From Candidatus Avibacteroides avistercoris (lineage in GTDB: Bacteria; Bacteroidota; Bacteroidia; Bacteroidales; Bacteroidaceae): a stretch of 40,963 nucleotides of DNA. Numbering within the stretch: the stretch's first letter is position 1; every line of letters begins with the position of its first letter. Both the position numbers and the translations under genes were made by a program. The stretch spans positions 1 through 40,963 of the forward strand of contig DWUP01000011.1 in assembly GCA_020012075.1 (NCBI GenBank). The letters run 5' to 3'. The notes under the pieces are model-generated. The model was not told the DNA's origin, searched no databases, and worked only from the letters and a program-made list of their open reading frames with translations. Below are positions 25,233-33,510 of this stretch, in pieces.

Positions 25233-26993
25233 TCAGTCAAAATGCAAGTCAAAAGCCTTGACCAGCTCGGCGACATCTGCATTTTTTGCCTGCAACTCCT
25301 GCAACTTTTCCTTTGGCGAAACGGCAATCTTTATCTCTCCACGTTCCATTACAGACACTTGCATTGCAAGATTCGCATTGTGCAATTCCTTACGCAGGGT
25401 CGCTACAATGTCATTCTGCCTCTCGCAAATCATGTCACGCACCCTGTCTGTCTCGACTTTGACTTCAAATGTCGTGTCAGAAATCATGCGGGGGGTCATA
25501 TTCAGCATCCTCGCACTTATGGCCTTGTCTTCCAGAGGCATCTTGTTGGCATACACACGCCACTGGATGCCCAGTTCATTGTCATCGACAGGGCTGTTCG
25601 CCGCCACGCCGGCCTCATCGGATGATTGCTGTTGTTCCACTGCAGTCTGCTGCCCGGCGGGCGCGGGCTTGACCGCAGTAAATCCCTTTATCGAGAATCC
25701 TACTCCCTGCGACCTTCCGGCGGCCGTCCTGTGATAGTCCGGCTTGGGTTCGCTCGCGACCTGTCGCGGCACGGGCTGTGGGGCGGGTTCTTGCTTTTCA
25801 CTTGGCTGCTGCTTTTTGTCTGCCGCACGCTCACCGGCACTGACGGCAAACACTGGTTTCAATTCTGCGGGGCGGTGCCCCGCATACGGGTCTTCGCCTT
25901 CATCACCCAACTGCGAGACGAGAATCAATGTCAGCTCGACTTGCAGGCGCTTGTTCCTGCTTTGCTTATACTGCATATCGCACTGATTGACGAGTCTCAT
26001 GGCACTGTATATAAACTTCTGTGAGAACTTCATCGCCTGCTCGTGATAGCGGCGGCGGACATCATCGGGTGCGTCGAGCAACGGCAGTGTCACAGCATCG
26101 CGGCTGACGAGCAGATTGCGCAGATGGTCATTGAGTCCACCTATGAACTGGCCCGGGTCAAAACCTTTCTTTATGACATCATCGAGCAGCAACAGTATCT
26201 GCGGCACGTCATGCTCCTTCACTTTATCCATTACGTGGAAATAATGGTCATAGTCGATGACATTCAGATTGGCAAGTGCTGCGGCATAGGTCACCCGCCC
26301 ACTGCCGTAGCTGGCCACTTGGTCAAAGATCGAAAGGGCGTCACGCATGCCACCATCCGCCTTGCGCGCGATGAGATTGAGTGCCTCCTCCTCGACTTCT
26401 ATACCCTCTGAAGCGGCCACATGCTTCAGATGCGACATGATGTCAGCCACTTCCATGCGGCTGAAATCATATATCTGGCAGCGTGACAATATCGTGGGCA
26501 GCAGCTTATGCTTCTCGGTGGTGGCGAGTATGAATATGGCATAAGAGGGCGGTTCCTCCAATGTCTTGAGGAAGGCATTGAATGCCGCCGCACTGAGCAT
26601 GTGCACCTCGTCGATGATATACACTTTGTATTTGCCGATTTGCGGCGGGACTTGCACCTGTTCGATTATCATTCTTATGTCATCCACCGAGTTGTTTGAG
26701 GCAGCATCAAGCTCGTAAATATTCATTGACCTGCCCTCGTTGAAAGCCATGCACGATTCACATTCGTTGCAAGCCTCGCCATCGTGGGGGTTAAGACAGT
26801 TGATATTCTTGGCGAATATGCGCGCACAAGTCGTCTTGCCCACACCCCGCGGGCCGCAAAACAGATAGGCATGGGCCAGTTTGCCGCTCACTATCGAATT
26901 CTTGAGCGTCGTCGTCAATGCTCCCTGCCCTACCACATCGTCAAATCTCGCCGGGCGATACTTGCGTGCAGAGACCAGATATTGTTGTTCCAT
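25233..26993 (-). CDS. dnaX: DNA polymerase III subunit gamma/tau
   Basis: 586 residues. Clamp-loader ATPase subunit of the replicative polymerase. The AAA+ domain has the P-loop GPRGVGKTT (47-55), the four zinc cysteines (66, 75, 78, 81), IIDEVHMLS (Walker B) and the sensor/arginine-finger region LSRCQ. A Pro/Gln-rich linker (about 400-490) precedes a C-terminal domain (about 495-586), the tau-like part. The frame reaches 27023, but the -7 box at 27021-27028 sits across that start, so MEQQYLVSARKYRP is chosen. I did not find a slippery A run for a programmed gamma frameshift. Confidence 0.95.
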   Translation of the reverse strand: MEQQYLVSARKYRPARFDDVVGQGALTTTLKNSIVSGKLAHAYLFCGPRGVGKTTCARIFAKNINCLNPHDGEACNECESCMAFNEGRSMNIYELDAASNNSVDDIRMIIEQVQVPPQIGKYKVYIIDEVHMLSAAAFNAFLKTLEEPPSYAIFILATTEKHKLLPTILSRCQIYDFSRMEVADIMSHLKHVAASEGIEVEEEALNLIARKADGGMRDALSIFDQVASYGSGRVTYAAALANLNVIDYDHYFHVMDKVKEHDVPQILLLLDDVIKKGFDPGQFIGGLNDHLRNLLVSRDAVTLPLLDAPDDVRRRYHEQAMKFSQKFIYSAMRLVNQCDMQYKQSRNKRLQVELTLILVSQLGDEGEDPYAGHRPAELKPVFAVSAGERAADKKQQPSEKQEPAPQPVPRQVASEPKPDYHRTAAGRSQGVGFSIKGFTAVKPAPAGQQTAVEQQQSSDEAGVAANSPVDDNELGIQWRVYANKMPLEDKAISARMLNMTPRMISDTTFEVKVETDRVRDMICERQNDIVATLRKELHNANLAMQVSVMERGEIKIAVSPKEKLQELQAKNADVAELVKAFDLHFD

Positions 26994-27020
26994 AAAATAA
27001 AACGGATGAATGTCAGCTGA

Positions 27021-27028
27021 CAAATTTA
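27021..27028 (-). promoter_or_regulatory. -7 promoter box of dnaX
   Basis: Minus-strand TAAATTTG, an exact TAnnTTTG match, 27 bases before the chosen dnaX ATG. It rules out the longer open-frame start. Confidence 0.6.
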
Positions 27029-27070
27029 CATTTAATTTCCACGTAAAGACTTACTCCCAAATATTATTTC

Positions 27071-27078
27071 TAATTTTG
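27071..27078 (+). promoter_or_regulatory. -7 promoter box of the FtsB/DivIC-like gene
   Basis: TAATTTTG, exact TAnnTTTG, 38 bases before the ATG. It is divergent from the dnaX promoter 43 bases away. Confidence 0.6.
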
Positions 27079-27116
27079 CAGGCATAAAAGCAACGAGTCA
27101 CACAAAATCTTAGAGG

Positions 27117-27416
27117 ATGGGGAAACTACGCAAAATCTGGGTACTAATCAAGCGACACAAGTATCTGATTGTCCTTTTGGTTTTCACCATACACATCACT
27201 TTCTTTGATGATAACAACCTTATGGTCAGATTCAAGAACAAGATGACCATCAGCGAGCTGCAAAAAGAGATAGACCGCTATGACAGCGAATATGATAAAA
27301 GCACCAAAATGCTCGAAAGCATCAAGGATGACCCGCAGTCGTTCGAGAGGATTGCCCGCGAAAGGTATCTGATGAAGAAAGAAAACGAAGACATCTATCT
27401 GATAAATAAAAAATGA
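27117..27416 (+). CDS. FtsB/DivIC family septum formation initiator
   Basis: 99 residues: short basic N-terminus, one membrane segment (about 16-30, YLIVLLVFTIHITFF), then a coiled coil (about 40-75, ELQKEIDRYDSEYDKSTKMLESI), and the family ending DDPQSFERIARERYLMKKENEDIYLI. This is the layout of FtsB/DivIC, a small bitopic divisome protein that bridges FtsL and FtsQ. The stop overlaps the next start (ATGA), so the following membrane protein is translated with it. Confidence 0.88.
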   Translation: MGKLRKIWVLIKRHKYLIVLLVFTIHITFFDDNNLMVRFKNKMTISELQKEIDRYDSEYDKSTKMLESIKDDPQSFERIARERYLMKKENEDIYLINKK

Positions 27417-27751
27417 AAAAGCTGGCAGACTTGACATTTATCCTCGGCTCACTCGCCATGCTGACCGCATTGGTGCTGCGTGCCGCCGACATGCGTCAGG
27501 CCGCAGTCATATTCTTGTGCGGCAGTATCCTTGCTGCGATAGGACGGTTGGCCGCCTACCGCCAGCCCGACGACATCACATTGAAGCGTCTCAAGATACA
27601 GCAGGTGATAGCTTCGCTGCTATTCATCGGTTGCGGAGCGTTGATGATGTCAGACCGTCCCGGCAACGAGTGGATAGGCTGCCTGTGCATTGCCACTATC
27701 TTCGAGACCTATTCAGCGTTCAGGATATCATCTATCGAGAAACATAAATGA
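27413..27751 (+). CDS. Small membrane protein, function unknown
   Basis: 112 residues with four hydrophobic segments (about 7-22, 28-45, 62-79, 84-102). There are no catalytic motifs I recognise. It overlaps the FtsB-like gene by four bases (ATGA), which implies coupling and a possible envelope or division link. The spt gene follows after 69 bases with no visible promoter. Confidence 0.8.
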   Translation: MKKLADLTFILGSLAMLTALVLRAADMRQAAVIFLCGSILAAIGRLAAYRQPDDITLKRLKIQQVIASLLFIGCGALMMSDRPGNEWIGCLCIATIFETYSAFRISSIEKHK

Positions 27752-27820
27752 CAGTCATCCGCAGGCATCGCGGGGCAACAGGAGAACAATCAAACAGACA
27801 CAAACTACATTACATACATT

Positions 27821-29008
27821 ATGGGACTGCTACAAGACAAATTGGCGAAATATGATTTGCCGCAGAGAGTTAAGGCAAAAGGCGTATACCCCTACTTCAG
27901 ATGTATAGAGAGCCAGCAAGACACCGAAGTCATTATGAGTGGCCGCAAAGTGCTTATGTTCGGCTCAAATTCTTACCTCGGGCTTACCAACCATCCCAAA
28001 GTCATTGAAGCCGCTGTCGAGGCTACAAAAAAATATGGCACCGGATGTGCCGGCTCACGATTCCTGAACGGGACTCTCGATCTGCACCTTGAACTCGAGA
28101 AAGAGCTCGCAGAGTTTGTAGGCAAAGAGGAAGCGATAATCTACTCTACGGGCTTCCAAGTCAATCTCGGCGTCGTGTCTTGTCTCACGGGACGTGAGGA
28201 CTACATCATCTGCGACGAGCTTGACCACGCCTCAATCGTCGAAGGGCGCAGGCTGTCATTTTCCAAGGGACTCAAATTCAAGCACAATGACATGGAGTCT
28301 TTGGAGAAAGTTCTCCAAGGGTGCGACCCCGACAGGGTGAAGCTGATAGTCGTGGACGGCGTCTTCAGCATGGAGGGTGACATCGCAAACCTGCCCGAAA
28401 TCACCCGTCTGGCCAAGAAATACAACGCCAATGTAATGGTCGACGAGGCCCACGGACTCGGTGTCCTCGGTGACCACGGGCGCGGCACTTGCAATCACTA
28501 TGGCTTGACAGGCGACGTGGATCTCATCATGGGCACATTCTCCAAATCACTCGCATCCATCGGCGGTTTCATCGCAGCAGACAGTACAATCATCAATTAC
28601 CTGCGGCACAACTCACGCTCCTACATTTTCAGTGCGAGCGCCACACCGGCGGCCACGGCAGCCGCGCGCGCGGCACTGCACATCATGAAGACCGAGCCCG
28701 AGCGCATCCAGCACCTTTGGGACATCACCAACTATGCTTTGGACAGTTTCCGCACCCTTGGCTTCGAAATCGGCAACACATCGACCCCGATCATACCGCT
28801 CTATGTGCGCGACATGGAGAAGACTTTCCTCGTGACAAGGATGCTCTTCGACGAAGGGGTTTTCGTCAATCCGGTCATTCCGCCGGCATGTTCGCCCGAG
28901 GACACACTCATCAGATTCTCCCTCATGGCGACACACACCAAGGAGCAAATAGACATAGCAGTGGACAAACTCTACAAATGCTTCAAGCAGCTCGGCATCC
29001 TCAAATAA
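27821..29008 (+). CDS. spt: Serine palmitoyltransferase (alpha-oxoamine synthase)
   Basis: 395 residues. PLP enzyme of fold type I. The PLP Lys is K242 in GTFSKSLASIGG; His 136 (DELDHASI) stacks on the cofactor, and Asp 208 with His 211 lies in VDEAHGLG. The family also holds 2-amino-3-ketobutyrate CoA ligase (Kbl) and BioF. I favour serine palmitoyltransferase because the N-terminus MGLLQDKLAKYDLP, KYGTGCAGSRFLNGTLDLH and the C-terminus closely resemble the characterised Bacteroides enzyme that starts sphingolipid synthesis from serine and palmitoyl-CoA. No threonine dehydrogenase gene, the usual Kbl partner, is adjacent. A strong terminator follows. Confidence 0.88.
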   Translation: MGLLQDKLAKYDLPQRVKAKGVYPYFRCIESQQDTEVIMSGRKVLMFGSNSYLGLTNHPKVIEAAVEATKKYGTGCAGSRFLNGTLDLHLELEKELAEFVGKEEAIIYSTGFQVNLGVVSCLTGREDYIICDELDHASIVEGRRLSFSKGLKFKHNDMESLEKVLQGCDPDRVKLIVVDGVFSMEGDIANLPEITRLAKKYNANVMVDEAHGLGVLGDHGRGTCNHYGLTGDVDLIMGTFSKSLASIGGFIAADSTIINYLRHNSRSYIFSASATPAATAAARAALHIMKTEPERIQHLWDITNYALDSFRTLGFEIGNTSTPIIPLYVRDMEKTFLVTRMLFDEGVFVNPVIPPACSPEDTLIRFSLMATHTKEQIDIAVDKLYKCFKQLGILK

Positions 29009-29035
29009 TGCCGGCACACGCGAGAGCCTGAGCAG

Positions 29036-29079
29036 ACGCCGCCTGAGGGGAAAGCCCCTTCAGGCGGCGTCCGTCTTTT
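29036..29079 (+). terminator. Terminator of spt
   Basis: Long GC-rich stem (29036-29050 with 29055-29070; ACGCCGCCTGA/TCAGGCGGCGT plus GGGG/CCCC, one bulged base), then CCGTCTTTT. Confidence 0.88.
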
Positions 29080-29114
29080 GAGCCGCGGCATCAGACCCCG
29101 TGTGCGACGGCATT

Positions 29115-29202
29115 GCATGCCAGGTGCCAAAAGGCCGTATGCCATGACCGCTACCACCGTATGCCACCGGCAACAGGGTCAGATGCCACAGCCGCCGGCA
29201 CC
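29115..29202. repeat. Degenerate 22-bp repeat array (four units)
   Basis: Units open with GCATGCC (29115), GTATGCC (29137), GTATGCC (29159) and AGATGCC (29181), each exactly 22 bp apart, with divergent sequence between. This is the reverse-complement orientation of the array at 9187-9296. From 29203 to 29307 I see nothing else supported. Confidence 0.7.
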
Positions 29203-29307
29203 CGGCATGAGTCGCCGGCACTACAAAGACTTTGCAAAAACATTTCAAGGGCAGGGAGAAAAGCCAACGGCTATGCCGTGGCGATACAAGGTCCTACAAT
29301 CATCCGT

Positions 29308-29402
29308 ATATTTGTTTCACGAATACAGGATGCGGCTCGGCATAGCGCGGGTGCAAGCAAGCTCCCGCCCTTGGGCTGTGCTTTCGCCTTTCGCTATATT
29401 CG
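29308..29402 (+). repeat. Dispersed promoter-bearing element, copy A
   Basis: A 95-bp stretch beginning ATATTTGTTTCACGAATA and ending CGCCTTTCGCTATATTCG, homologous to 18741-18834 (minus). Its last bases form the promoter of the phosphatase gene: TTG at 29371-29373, 21 bases, then TATATTCG (29395-29402, one mismatch to TAnnTTTG), 22 bases before the ATG. Confidence 0.85.
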
Positions 29403-29424
29403 GCCATACTAAAAACTCTGAACA

Positions 29425-30714
29425 ATGAAGACCATCAGGCTGTGGCTCATCGCCACCACATTGCCGGTGCTTGTGACGGCACAGACGGCAAGAACCGAAA
29501 TCGAGGAATGTCCCGACCTCGCCGCCGGGAAATATCTCGCATACCATGCACCCGAAGTGAGACTGACACCTGCGCCGCGAGGCTACAGACCGTTCTACAT
29601 CTCTACATTCGCACGGCATGGCTCGCGCTATCTCACCAAGGAGCACAAATACACCCGCCCGCTGTCGGTGCTGCATGCCGCTGACGAGGCAGGGGTGCTG
29701 AGCGACGACGGCCGGAGGGCAATGGCAGTCATCGAGTCACTGGCAGAGATGGCAGAGGGACGCTATGGCGAACTGACCCCGAAGGGAGCACACCAGCACG
29801 AACAACTCATCGAGAGGATGGTCGAGACCTATCCCGCCGTGTTCGCCGACGGCGCACGCATCGATGCACGGTCCACCTACAAGACACGGGCATTCCTGTC
29901 GATGGCGGCTGCCTGCGCGCACCTCAAGGGCATGAGACCCGGCATCACGCTGACGATGGATGCCAGCCAGCACGACGCCTATTATATGAAATACAAGAAT
30001 CCAGCCTACGAAGCCATGCATCTGGCAAATGCAGACTCGGTCTACCGCGCGGCAGACAGCGCCTATGTCCACCCCGCCCGGCTCATGAGCCGGCTGTTCA
30101 CAGACACGGCATACATAGCGGCCAACATCGACGGAGTGCAAATGATGCAAGACCTCTTTGAGCTGCACGGCATAAGCCAGAGCAGTTATGACGCTCCCGG
30201 CCTCGGATTCCTGTTCGACGATGATGAGCTGTATGACCTTTGGCAGCGCAACAACTTCGAGTGGTACTATGAGAAAGGCCCTTCACCGCTGAGCGGCGGC
30301 CACATGTACTATCTGGAGTGCAACCTGTTGTCAAACTTCGTCACCATGGCTGACGAAGCCATCGCCTCGGGCATACACGGTGCCACCCTCAGATACGGGC
30401 ACGACACCAACCTTGCCCCGCTCGCAGCATTGATGGGCATCGATTCCCTCCAAGTCCGGATCCGTGACTGGCAGCGCATAGCCGACACCTATCGCACCTA
30501 TCGCATCATACCCATGTGCGGCAACGTGCAGGTCATCTTTTATAAAAGGAAAAACGACAGCGACATCATCGTCAAAGTGCTGCTCAACGAGCGCGAAGCC
30601 TCACTGCCCGTCGCGAGCGACATACTGCCCTACTACCACTGGGCTGACGTGCGCCGGCTATGGATTCAGACGGCCGAAGCCATCAGCCTGCCCGCCACAG
30701 ACGGCGACGAATGA
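29425..30714 (+). CDS. Histidine-type acid phosphatase / phytase-like (MINPP-like) enzyme
   Basis: 429 residues. Signal peptide (1-19, cleavage likely VTA/Q). The active-site motif FARHGSRY (Arg 64, His 65, Arg 68) and the distal RYGHDTN (His 326, Asp 327) define a clade-2 histidine phosphatase: His 65 is phosphorylated and Asp 327 would be the proton donor. Related secreted Bacteroides enzymes act on inositol phosphates (MINPP type, which have HAE rather than HD); the HD motif here is more like bacterial phytases and glucose-1-phosphatases, so the substrate is open. Periplasmic or exported. Its promoter is supplied by the dispersed element. It lies just upstream of the TonB receptor operon. 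Confidence 0.88.
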   Translation: MKTIRLWLIATTLPVLVTAQTARTEIEECPDLAAGKYLAYHAPEVRLTPAPRGYRPFYISTFARHGSRYLTKEHKYTRPLSVLHAADEAGVLSDDGRRAMAVIESLAEMAEGRYGELTPKGAHQHEQLIERMVETYPAVFADGARIDARSTYKTRAFLSMAAACAHLKGMRPGITLTMDASQHDAYYMKYKNPAYEAMHLANADSVYRAADSAYVHPARLMSRLFTDTAYIAANIDGVQMMQDLFELHGISQSSYDAPGLGFLFDDDELYDLWQRNNFEWYYEKGPSPLSGGHMYYLECNLLSNFVTMADEAIASGIHGATLRYGHDTNLAPLAALMGIDSLQVRIRDWQRIADTYRTYRIIPMCGNVQVIFYKRKNDSDIIVKVLLNEREASLPVASDILPYYHWADVRRLWIQTAEAISLPATDGDE

Positions 30715-30722
30715 TGTAGCAC

Positions 30723-30777
30723 AAATGTCACACACATTAATTCCCATCGTAACACTATCGCACAAACCATGTAAACA
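30723..30777 (+). promoter_or_regulatory. Phased 11-bp direct repeats before the TonB receptor (possible PhoB-type operator)
   Basis: Units AAATGTCACAC (30723), CATCGTAACAC (30745), TATCGCACAAA (30756) and CCATGTAAACA (30767) lie on one 11-bp register, with one non-matching unit at 30734. G at position 5 is constant and positions 7-11 are A/C-rich. They end 8 bases before the -7 box and cover the -33 position. Resemblance to the E. coli Pho box (11-bp repeats with TGTCA) is suggestive only. Confidence 0.45.
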
Positions 30778-30785
30778 AGCACGGA

Positions 30786-30793
30786 TACTTTTG
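30786..30793 (+). promoter_or_regulatory. -7 promoter box of the TonB receptor operon
   Basis: TACTTTTG matches TAnnTTTG, 28 bases before the ATG. No -33 TTTG is found at normal spacing, consistent with an activator-dependent promoter. Confidence 0.6.
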
Positions 30794-30821
30794 CACCGGA
30801 ATCAGATAAAGGTACACAGAG

Positions 30822-33458
30822 ATGCAAAAGCCGTTCTTGATCAGTCTCTTCCTGCTTACGGCGCTGACAGCCAGTCCAAGCGACATCAGAGGTAAAGTCA
30901 AAGACGCAAAGACAGGGGAAGAAATAATAGGAGCCACGATTACCATAAAGGAAAACCCGTCAGAGGGGACAGTCACAGGCCTTGACGGGAGTTTCACGCT
31001 GAACAGCAAACATCAGAGATACACACTCGTATGCTCATACGTCGGCTACAAAGACTATGAAATAGAGGTAGACGACAAGAGCGGCGACATCGAAATCCCA
31101 CTCTCGACCAACGAAGTACTGCTCGAAGGCGTGACAGTCACCGCCACCAACCCCGGCAGGACCGAGGCCGGCGCACGCGGAATCGAAAAGCACGCCATGA
31201 ATGTGGTCAATGTCATGAGCGCAAAGGCCATAGAGTTGTCGCCTGACATCACGGTGGCCAACGTGATCCAAAGGATGTCGGGCGTGACCATCGAGCGCAA
31301 CAGCAGCGGCGACGGGCAGTACGCCATCCTGCGTGGCATGGACAAACGCTACAATTATACCCTCGTCAATGGCGTAAAGATACCGAGTCCGGACAACAAA
31401 AACCGCTTCGTGCCGCTCGACATATTCCCCTCAGAGATGCTGGACAGGCTCGAAGTGACCAAATCACTGACCGCAGACATGGAGGGCGACGGGATCGGCG
31501 GCGCGGTCAATCTGGTGATGAAAGACGCACCGGCGCAGAGACAATTCACGGCCAACATATCCACGGGCTACAACTCGATGTATTTCGACCGCGATTTCCA
31601 GTCATTCAACTGGGGAGCAATCAACAAGAAATCCCCCGACGAACGCCTCGGGACGACGCAGCTCGGGAGCATCATGCGGGCCGAATACTTTGACAAAGCC
31701 CCGCTGCACGTCACCGAGAGGACACCACTGCCCGACTTGACCGCCAGCATGTCCTATGGCGACCGCTTCTTCGGCGACAAACTGGGCATAATGATTGCCG
31801 GCAGCTTCCAAAGCACCAACCGCGGCCGCGAGAGCAACATCGAGTACAAGCCCGGAGAGTCGCTCCACGGTACACTCCACAGGAATTATTCCGTGCGCCA
31901 GATGCGCACCGGAGCCCACATAAAACTCGACTACAACATCAATAGCACCAACAAGCTGACGTGGTACAACGGATATATCGACATGCGCGAAGGCGAGGTG
32001 CGCGACGGACATGACGATGCAGACCGCGAAGTGAGGCTGGAGTGGAACCACCAATATATATTCAATTCGACACTCAAGGGCATCCATAAGTTCCTCGACG
32101 ACGGAGCATTGATGCTCGACTGGGCAGCCGGCGGGTCAAAAGCCTACAACGAAACTCCTGACGAGGTCAAAATGGAATTCAACGGCCGGCGGGTCTACTC
32201 GCAAAACAGTGCAGAGCGACGCTGGGAACACAACTCCGACCGAGACCTCTTCGCCCAAGCCAACCTGAGCTATAAACTGAAGATAGACGGCCGCCAAAGC
32301 ATTGACTTCAAGGTCGGCGGGCTATACAGGGACAAGCAGCGCAGCAGCTTCTTCAACAGTTACACGTTCAATTCCGAGACCGGCTATGATTGGAAGAACT
32401 TCGATGACATAGTCTTCACGCCCCGACGCCGCTATGGCAACATCGCAGACCCGCTCAACTATGACGCTACCGAGCGCATCGGCGCGGCCTACCTCATGGC
32501 CAAATATGTCAGACCATTGTGGGAAATCAACGTCGGCATCCGTGCCGAGCATACAGACCAAGGCTATGTACTGAAATTCCCGGAGGACAATTCAGCCCCC
32601 GAGGGTGCACAGAAATACTGGGACTGGCTGCCGAGCGCACATTTGAAATTCAATGTCCACGAAAACGCCAACCTGCGTTTCTCCTACTATCGTGCCATCA
32701 ATCGCCCGAGTTTCTTCGAGATTGTGCCCTACAGCCTCATAGGTGACGATTACAACGAGGAAGGCAATCCGGATTTGAGACACACCGTCGCCGACAATCT
32801 GGACCTGCGCTATGAGTTCTTCCCCAGTTCGAGCGAGCAATTCATGATAGGCCTGTTTTACAAAAACATACAAGACCCGATAGAATATGGTCTGTTCACC
32901 GAGGGAATGGACCTGACCTACAAACCCATGAATCTCGGCACAGCCACCAATCTGGGCGTTGAAGTCGATGTCATGAAGTATTTCAACTGGTTTGGCATCA
33001 AAGCCAACTACACCTACACACACTCGGCAATCACGACAGAGAAGCAGAAAATGGTCGGCAATGACGTAGTCATGGAGGAACAGACACGCCCCCTCTATGG
33101 ACAGGCATCGCACGTAGCCAACCTCTCACTGCTGTTCAAAAGCAGCAAATACGGATGGGAAGGGCAGATACTCGGGTCATACACCGGCAAACGCCTGTCC
33201 GAGATTTCGACATGGCTCGATGATGACATCTGGGAGAAAGGCTACTTCCAGCTCGATGCTTCGGTGGAGAAGAGCTTCAAATTCGGTCTGACCATCTATG
33301 CCAAGGCATCCAACCTGCTCGACACACCGCTCCTGCGCTATATCAATGCAGGCCCGCACACGGTGAATGTCACCTCAAGGCGCGTCGATGGCAATGTCGT
33401 CGAGAGAGAGTCGTGGAGTGGACGGACATTCATGATAGGCATACGTTACAGACTCTGA
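30822..33458 (+). CDS. TonB-dependent receptor with carboxypeptidase-like N-domain
   Basis: 878 residues. Signal peptide (about 1-20), a CarboxypepD_reg-like domain (about 22-100; IRGKVKDAKTGEEIIGATI, GSFTL, VGYKDYEIEV), then a TonB plug (about 120-235; ISPD-like VANVIQRMSGVTIER, ILRGMDKRYNYTLVNGVKI, SLTADMEGDGIGGAVNLVMKD) and a 22-strand barrel ending in GRTFMIGIRYRL. Energy-dependent outer-membrane importer. The size and plug resemble CirA/IroN-type receptors rather than SusC (about 1000 residues), and no SusD gene is adjacent. The next genes encode a beta-helix lipoprotein (52 bases away) and a phosphatase, suggesting import of a phosphorus compound; this is inference. Confidence 0.93.
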   Translation: MQKPFLISLFLLTALTASPSDIRGKVKDAKTGEEIIGATITIKENPSEGTVTGLDGSFTLNSKHQRYTLVCSYVGYKDYEIEVDDKSGDIEIPLSTNEVLLEGVTVTATNPGRTEAGARGIEKHAMNVVNVMSAKAIELSPDITVANVIQRMSGVTIERNSSGDGQYAILRGMDKRYNYTLVNGVKIPSPDNKNRFVPLDIFPSEMLDRLEVTKSLTADMEGDGIGGAVNLVMKDAPAQRQFTANISTGYNSMYFDRDFQSFNWGAINKKSPDERLGTTQLGSIMRAEYFDKAPLHVTERTPLPDLTASMSYGDRFFGDKLGIMIAGSFQSTNRGRESNIEYKPGESLHGTLHRNYSVRQMRTGAHIKLDYNINSTNKLTWYNGYIDMREGEVRDGHDDADREVRLEWNHQYIFNSTLKGIHKFLDDGALMLDWAAGGSKAYNETPDEVKMEFNGRRVYSQNSAERRWEHNSDRDLFAQANLSYKLKIDGRQSIDFKVGGLYRDKQRSSFFNSYTFNSETGYDWKNFDDIVFTPRRRYGNIADPLNYDATERIGAAYLMAKYVRPLWEINVGIRAEHTDQGYVLKFPEDNSAPEGAQKYWDWLPSAHLKFNVHENANLRFSYYRAINRPSFFEIVPYSLIGDDYNEEGNPDLRHTVADNLDLRYEFFPSSSEQFMIGLFYKNIQDPIEYGLFTEGMDLTYKPMNLGTATNLGVEVDVMKYFNWFGIKANYTYTHSAITTEKQKMVGNDVVMEEQTRPLYGQASHVANLSLLFKSSKYGWEGQILGSYTGKRLSEISTWLDDDIWEKGYFQLDASVEKSFKFGLTIYAKASNLLDTPLLRYINAGPHTVNVTSRRVDGNVVERESWSGRTFMIGIRYRL

Positions 33459-33510
33459 CAGAAACTATAAAATCAACTTATACAACAACATTCACAATCA
33501 ATTAATTCCT

